Shown here piece by piece: positions 42,186-48,421 of a stretch of 48,421 nucleotides of DNA. The position numbers and the translations under genes are program-made. The notes under the pieces are model-generated. The model saw nothing but the letters and a program-made list of their open reading frames with translations. It was not told the DNA's origin and ran no database searches. The number at the start of each line of letters is the position of its first letter. Within the stretch, counting starts at the first letter, position 1. The DNA is from Saccoglossus kowalevskii (taxonomy: Eukaryota; Hemichordata; Enteropneusta; Harrimaniidae): contig NW_003134363.1 of assembly GCF_000003605.2 (NCBI RefSeq), positions 99,087 through 147,507 of the forward strand. Reading direction: 5' to 3'.

Positions 42186-45100
42186 TTGCTAAGTATCATA
42201 TATATGTAATTTCACTATTAGAAAAATGGGCAGAAAGCCATGACCAATATAATACCCAGTTTCTTGGTTACACTGTTTTTGGCATTTCAAGACCAAGATC
42301 TCCAAAACATGGGCAATTTGCGGGGAAGTTTGTGTATTAATTAAGGATTGCATATCTAGATACGTTAAACGTATACATGTAACATTACACGATTGTGTTA
42401 TTTTATTAGCTCCGCTGTCAACTTTGTCGAGCGGAGCTTATCATATGAGTGATTGTCTGTCGTCGTCCGTGTCAATGTTTTACCTTTATGACTTCTTCTT
42501 GAAAACTACAAGTCTGAATGCTTTGATACTTGGTGTATATGTACCTTGGGTAGACCTCTCTTAGATTTGTTCATTTCATAATGATATCTTCAACTCTTTA
42601 ATTTTGGTGAATATTTTTGTCATTTTTGGTAAAAAGTGATATTTTCAACTTCTTGTTAAAAAGCAATTCAATTGCTTGATATTACTTATATAGGTACTAC
42701 ATGTGGACCTCTTTTAGATTTGTAAATTTCGTGGTGATATCTTCAATTACTTAATTTTGATGATTATTTTTGTAATTTTTGGTGACAAGTGATATTTTTG
42801 AATTCTTGTTGAAAACAGCAAGTCCCGTTGCTTTGATACTATACATATTGTTCATTTTCTAATGATATCTTCTGTTCTTTAATTGAAATGTGCATTGCTA
42901 ACAGCGGAGCTATCTCAGCCGACAGGCTGCTTGTTATTCAAAGGGCAATTGTTCAATACAGTGGTGTTTATATTCCGCCACAAACATCCGCAGTCTACCA
43001 CAGTTTGGACACTAACAACAGTATCAACTTGTTAGAGTTTGAATTAACAAGTATATTGACAAGCCACCCAGATGTTCATATTATTATCAGCTATGATTTT
43101 AAATGAAATTGATCACATTTTAGATGATATTTCCCAATTTGTGTTAGACAGTTTGGTTGGCTATGTGGAAGATTTCTCATAAGTACCATGTATCTCAAAA
43201 GATAAAGAAATTAATCTATTCAGACGTTCACTTTTAGATCGCTGCTGTACTTTTGGTATTCATATGTTAAACGGTGAAATGGGAAGTGATACAGGTGTAG
43301 GAGACTACACCTGCATCACACACAATGTGACAAGCACTGTTGACTATGTTCTTGTCTCATCGTCATTGTTTTATATGGTGCTAGATTTTTTTATTGATAT
43401 TCGGGGGAGTATGACCATTTGCCTTTGACCTTAGTTTGCCATGCTGCAGCAGGCTGAATGAAAAAGTTCAAATCCCTGATAAAGTCGGTACTCTGAAGAA
43501 ATGTGTCTCAGTGGAGAACCGTGCAATTTCTTTCACGCAAACTATCTGTTCAGAGGCCACAATAAATAAAACTAAATGCTATTCTAGAAACTCCAGATAT
43601 TGAAAACACAGTCTGTGCTAAGATAATCCATAGTGTGTTAAAGACGCAGCTGGGAAATGTCACATGATTAGATTGAATAAACGTACTAAGCGTGATCAGC
43701 CAATATGGTTTGACACAGAATGCAGTGCATATAAAAGGAAACGTAAACTATTACGAAGATTCCGCCAAACAAATAATAAAGACCATTCACGCGAATACCA
43801 GGTTGTTCGTAATAAATTCAAAACGTGAATACTTGGAAAACCAAAGAGCTAACCTTATGTAGCCTCAAACAAATTCTAAGCTATTTTGGTCAACAATTAG
43901 ACGCAATAGTACAATCAGTAATAATATCCCACTGGCCATACAAGCAAACCAATGACGTGACTACTTTGAAAAACTCTTTTCTTGTGCACCTATAAGTTAT
44001 GAATTCGTCTATCAGAGCAAACTGTTAAGTTACTTGGAATCCGTGAACGTAATTAGTTATGCAAATGAAATTGACTGGGACATATTAAATGGCCCAATTA
44101 CTGAAATAGAAATAATTGAGAGCATCAATCGGCCCAAGAATGATAAATCACCAGGGCCTGATGGAGTGCCATTTGATGGTTTGAGTATTTTAAATCTTCT
44201 GTAAATCTACTATTGCCATATCTACACGTCTTGTTCAATAAGATCTTTGATTCTGGCGAAATACCAGCTGACTGGTCAAATACAATCATCATACCTATAT
44301 ATAGAAAGGGGTCGAGGGTTGATCCAGGGAGTTATAGGGCAATTTCGCTACTTGATATTTTTGGGAAAATTTTTACGTCAATTCTTAATGTACGTTTAAA
44401 CTTTTGGGCAGATGCTTTGGGGAAAATAAATGAAGAACAGGCGGGTTTTCGTCATGGATACTCGACAACTGACAACATATTTATCCTTCAGGCAATTGTT
44501 CAAAAATATATAACTAAGAAACGGAGAAAATTATAGGAGGAGGAATAAATGGAAAGATGTTTAAGGTATTACATACTATGTATGCAAATGTAAAATGATG
44601 TGTCAAAACTTCAAACGGATATACTGAATACTTCCAGTGCCCTATTGGACAGGGTTGTTTGTTAAGTCCATCCCTATTCTCCTTCTTTATCAATGAGCTG
44701 AATAATTCGGAGCACCATGGTATTCAATTATCTCCTGATTTAATTGAATCAGATTCAGTTGTTGGGCTCCAGAGGTTACTAGATAAACTAGAATTTTATT
44801 GTGAGCGCTGGAGTATGTTTGTAAACTTGGACAAGACCAAAATTATTTTTTTCAAGGGCGGGGAACAAAAAGTGGGTTTATGGAGGGATGGAGGTCCACA
44901 CCATTTTATACTACAAATATCACTGGTCAATGGCAACAAAACTATTGGCGCAGTAAGCGAAAATAGATTTATTTTGTTCATTTAAAGTTCTGAATTGTTT
45001 ACGCCCTCTATCCTATAGAACCAACTTTAAGGTCTTTGATACAATGATATTACCAATACTAACGTATAGGGCGGGAATCTGGGGTTTTAGAGAGTGTAAA

Positions 45101-45912
45101 TATCTGGAACGAGTCCAATATCTCGCCTGTAGAATGTTTCTTGGTGTTTCAAATAAATCACCAAATAGTAGTATTCTAAGAGGATGTGAGAGATAACCTA
45201 TCTATCTGTACTCAGCAAAACGCTGCATTAAATATTGGGCAAAATTAATTCCCATGGCAAATTCAAGGTACGCCAAAAAATGTTACAATGTGCTATACAA
45301 TATCGAAAAGTCGGGAACCAGCACAAAACACACCTGGATCAGTGACATCTAATATTTACTTTCAATTTGTAATATGTTAATGTGTTTATAAATACATTTG
45401 TGGAACGATTCAAACAGTATATTTCCTTGGTATGGCGGGCTAACTTGTGTACTTTATACAAGTTAGATACTTACTGCCAATTTAAAACTACCATAGAACC
45501 AGAAGGATATTTGTTTTCTGTTCATATTCGAACCCATATGCAATCACTAGCTCGGCTACGATGTTCATCACATTGTTTACGAATTGAAAAAGACAGAGGT
45601 CATCTAGAAAGAGATCAACGTACGTGCGAGCTTTGCAATATCAATTCTGTTGAAAACGAGTTCCATTTTTTATTAGTTTGTAATTTTTATAATCACATTA
45701 GATGTCTCTATATCCCACACTACTACTGCACCCCACCAACTGTCAATACATTTCTTGAATTACTCAAAATGATGTACTTCTACAGCGTTTAGCTGCGTTT
45801 GTATTTAATGCTATGAAACTTAGGAGGGAAGCCGCTGAAATATTGTCAATAATTTAAATGTTTTGTATTCACTGTTTCAGACCAATGGCCATGTATTAGT
45901 TTATAAAGATCC
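42186..45912 (+). mobile_element. LINE-1 copy c: near full-length, inactive, in SULT-5 intron 2
   Basis: About 3.2 kb of LINE plus the 529-bp hairpin repeat. Endonuclease pieces: SHDQYNTQFLGYTVFGISRP, IKDCISRYVKRI; after the repeat VYIPPQTSAVYHSLDTNN, HIIISYDFK (the usual GDFN box is damaged) and STVDYVLVSSS. Linker WDILNGPIT and SPGPDGVPFD. RT: GSRVDPGSYRAISLLDIFGK, EEQAGFRHGYSTTDNIF, PIGQGCLLSPSLFSFFINEL. The FADD box is missing (LSPDLIE joins SDSVVGLQ). The C-terminus has CELCNINSVENEFHFLLVC. The 3' end matches copy b. Sense orientation to SULT-5. Confidence 0.87.
42408..42936 (+). repeat. Hairpin-ended ~520-bp repeat, copy 2 (inside LINE-1 copy c)
   Basis: Full-length partner of copy 1: same opening hairpin (AGCTCCGCTGTCAAC...GTCGAGCGGAGCT), the same three subunits, and the same end GCGGAGCTATCTCAGCCGAC...GCTGCT. 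It splits the endonuclease frame of the LINE. TTATT lies directly left of it and again just right of GCTGCTTG, so a 5-bp target duplication is possible. Confidence 0.8.
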
Positions 45913-46057
45913 TATTATCTTTTATTTCAGACTATCTATCTACAGCGTAATCCAAAAGACGTGGCTGTTTCGTGGTATTTCATGCATTTTGCAAGTCGAG
46001 TATATGGGAAGCCGACCAGCTGGGATTATTTTGTTGAAGAACTTCTGAAAGGAAATG

Positions 46058-46640
46058 GTAATTTGATACCTTGTGTTTATGAAAAGCATCTCAAACTTAA
46101 TATAATAAAAAACGCCATATTCATAATACATAATAACATCGTTTCTAGAGACTATAAGCTTCATATGGTGGCCAATCATTCTCATATTCATCTTCTTTAC
46201 TATGGAATCATCTACCAAATGTTCACACATTAAAATCCACATTAAAGAATTTATTTCATCAAGCATTCATGTGTATTGTGAGCGTCATCTGGCATTATTT
46301 GATTGATATTCAGCTCTAAATAAACTATATATATTATTATTATTCTCTGACGTCTAAATAACGTAGTTTGGTATAAACGATGTCGTCTAAATAAACAACG
46401 TTTAGAATGTAGTAAACAATGTTTAATATTGACGAGCATCTTCACCACTATCAGACAATCTGATATCTTATGGAGTTCGGCACCTGATAAGTGATTCACA
46501 AACATCTCAAGATAAAAAATAGAGAACTGTTCACAAATCAAATCATATTAACTGACAGTACTACTATTGACACTCATCAATACCAACCCTACAGAGCGTC
46601 ACTATAAACATTGCAGGCAATGACATAGACAGTGGAATAG
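46058..46640 (+). other. Start of SULT-5 intron 3, with a ~200-bp insert
   Basis: From the donor onward the sequence resembles SULT-3 intron 3 (GGTAATTTGATACCTTG; CATTCATAATACATA; TCTGACGTC then ACGTAGTTTGGT). About 200 bp at 46146-46345 have no counterpart there. No exon 4 is found before the LINE begins near 46690. Confidence 0.55.
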
Positions 46641-46689
46641 ACGGCACCACCGTAACAAATAACCTAATACATATATATAGTTGAAACAA

Positions 46690-48165
46690 AACAACATAGA
46701 TTACCAAATGTTGTGATATACTTATGTGAAGTATTCCCAAGGGAAATGTGGAATGCAGACACAATGGCTACAGTGAAAACACTGAACAAATTCATAATGC
46801 AATCATGTAATACCAAAGTATATAAAATCGACATGACACACATAAATGTTAAAAACCTGCATACATATGGTATTCATCTAGGAAAGTCAAATGGAACAAG
46901 AATATTCACCATCAACATCAATGCAATTGTGAAGCAATGTCTGCAATTATGAAGCAATGTCCACTTATCAGCACGACTAACCAGACAAGTTATAGGGTAC
47001 AAATACACATATTACTATAGGGACAACATCAGAATGATAACAATCAAACATTCAAAATATGATACAAGCAACACTGAATACCCTCGGAATGGAGCTAGAG
47101 GAAGAAAGAAACTGAAAACAGAGCTGGATCTACTCGCATCAATGCAAAAACTGAGAAACAAATAAGACATTCAAGAAGAAAACAGAAATAGCGATACAGG
47201 TTCTAACTAAATATGGGTTCACTTGGTTAAAAAGAGAGATCATTACACAAAAGTTTCTACAAATTAAACATCTCAAGTATCTACAACTACACAACCATCA
47301 CCTCCAATGGAGGTAGAACTCCCAACATTCAAAGAAAACTCCCAACATTCAAAGAAATTTACAACGTTCTTTCCCACCATCATCACCAGAACGCTATAAA
47401 TGATCAGTAGAAAACAAATCTATAACCTAAAATAAAATAATTATTTTTATAGACAAGACATATACAAACTGCACTGCACATGACACAGCAAAGGAATTCC
47501 AATAAATGATTGAGAATATTGCAAACAATTGCTCAATTAAAAAATCTAAGCCTGGAAGAAATCCGCAAAGTAGTAACAAGTGATGCAGCGATGCACAAAG
47601 CAACTCAACGAAAAAAGAACTTATTTATTCAGCAAAGGCAATGAGGAAACATCCATATAATTATTAAACAAAGATAGATACTATTAAAAAAAGTATGTGA
47701 AACGACAGGAATGGAACACATAAGATAAAGAAAGTTCTCTAAATGAAAAATGAACTAAACTAATAACTAAACAAGAATTATGGAATGTTATACAAGAGTA
47801 TACACATCGTAACAATAATAGTCTTAGAGACTTCATACACAGAATGGAGTAAACACTTCCAATCAATTAGCAAAAAGTACATCAACCAGTAGAAAAGTAA
47901 AAATAATTGAAGATGATATGAATGCAAATGAATAGCTGAACAAATTACAATACAAGGAATAAATGCCGTATTAAGAAAACTGTAGATAGGGAAAGCTAGT
48001 AGCATTAATGGAATGCCTTCATAGATGTTCAAATATACAAGCACACCATATACTCTTATGATCTCTAAAGAGCACTACCCAGAACTATGGAATAGGAACA
48101 TAATCACGCCAAAACATAATCAAAGAAAGCTTAGAAAGAACTCCCATGTGCTGAGAGTATTGGAG
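46690..48165 (+). mobile_element. LINE-3 copy b: ORF1 with SGNH-hydrolase-like end, then RT linker remnants
   Basis: A frame at 46713-46952 reads YLCEVFPREMWNADTMATVK and ends in HTYGIHLGKSNGTRIF, resembling the last block (DGxHL...GT) of SGNH/GDSL hydrolase domains found in some LINE ORF1 proteins; the Asp of that block is Tyr here. From about 47345 it matches LINE-3 copy a (AGAACGCTATAAATG, ACTGCACTGCACAT, CAAAGGAATTCCAA, GCACTACCCAGAACTATGGA). There are many stops. Two 20-bp tandem duplications occur near 46907-46957 and 47308-47347. Confidence 0.65.
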
Positions 48166-48421
48166 ACACATTAAATATAATTTGAAATTACTTAGCTGAA
48201 AACTAATTATGCAAATCAGAAAATTAACATGAACAGATTTGATTGTAAAACTAATGAGGTCTGTGCAATGTAACAAAAACTCTATGTACCAAGTTTAATT
48301 GAAATGTGATTAGAACCAAAAAATTATAAATTATTATGCTAATTAGGGAAATAATATGAACAGAGTTTTACCCCAAACTAATTAGGTTTGTACATTGTCC
48401 TAGAGCATCTTTGTACTAAGT
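48166..48421 (-). repeat. Inverted partial copy of the 150-bp satellite
   Basis: Minus-strand monomers with CTAATTAG, TGCATAATTA-type and TATGTACCAAGTTTAATTGAA words matching the array at 40440-41335. About 1.7 monomers are visible before the window ends. Confidence 0.75.

Larger units (their letters stand above)
32133..46057 (+). pseudogene. SULT-5: sulfotransferase, exons 1-3 visible, one frameshift in exon 2
   Basis: Exon 1 is 32133-32283 (151 nt, intact, MAAIDAKPPWDHCYYVRPGY to TYPRSG). Exon 2 is 41708-41960 (253 nt, one base short). Exon 3 is 45931-46057 (127 nt, intact, with RNPKDVAVSWYFMHF). The missing base lies near 41773, after the LDV codons, and produces TGA at 41785-41787. Beyond it the SULT frame is open to the end of the exon and keeps DVGTHLLPEFLP. 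Intron 1 is 9.4 kb and holds a gapped LINE, unassigned DNA and a satellite. Intron 2 is mostly a LINE ending about 18 nt before exon 3. Exons 4-6 are not found up to 48421. The promoter resembles that of SULT-3. With only one lesion, a recent loss, a polymorphic null allele or an assembly error are all possible. Confidence 0.82.

Overview
The window is animal nuclear DNA, AT-rich and crowded with retroelements. It shows spliced genes with GT-AG introns, diverse non-LTR (LINE) reverse transcriptases, microsatellites and an assembly gap of 700 N. Nothing in it is prokaryotic. The repeat mix (several LINE lineages, a 150-bp satellite, a short hairpin-ended repeat) fits a marine invertebrate, but the sequence alone does not fix the phylum.

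The host content is a cluster of cytosolic sulfotransferase (SULT) paralogues, which use PAPS to sulfonate small molecules. Five loci are visible. Two lie on the minus strand: SULT-1 at 7504 to 3181, with only exons 1-3 in view, and SULT-2 at 16623 to 11664, complete with 6 exons and 300 aa. Three lie on the plus strand: SULT-3 at 18672 to 24437, complete with 6 exons and 302 aa; SULT-4 at 27164 to 30186, a pseudogene with exons 1-2; and SULT-5 at 32133 to 46057, exons 1-3 with one frameshift. SULT-2 and SULT-3 stand head to head about 2 kb apart. In every copy where it is visible, exon 1 is 151 nt and exon 3 is 127 nt, except that SULT-4 exon 1 is 152 nt. Exons 4, 5 and 6 are 95, 172 and 110 nt in both complete genes. 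Exon 2 is 248-254 nt.

Layout: 1-1250 and 1300-2870 hold two LINE remnants, the first split by a 519-bp hairpin-ended repeat. SULT-1 follows, then a third, truncated hairpin repeat (8355-8615) and an 81-bp minisatellite (9448-9911). A 5'-truncated LINE (10100-11410) comes next, then SULT-2, the divergent promoter region and SULT-3. The stretch 24600-27050 looks like the orphan intron 1 of a lost paralogue. SULT-4 follows and is cut off by a LINE at about 30640. SULT-5 follows; its 9.4-kb intron 1 contains a gapped LINE, unassigned DNA, a 94-bp retroposon and a satellite array. Its intron 2 is almost filled by a LINE that ends about 18 nt before exon 3. A further LINE and an inverted satellite array close the window.

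The most interesting biology is the SULT subfamily itself. It departs from textbook SULT active sites: Arg replaces Lys and Tyr replaces the second Thr in the phosphosulfate-binding loop, and Gly or Glu replaces the Lys before the catalytic His. SULT-1 even has Gln in place of the catalytic His while keeping open frames. Around it is a clear record of duplication and retroelement decay. I found no wholly new system.
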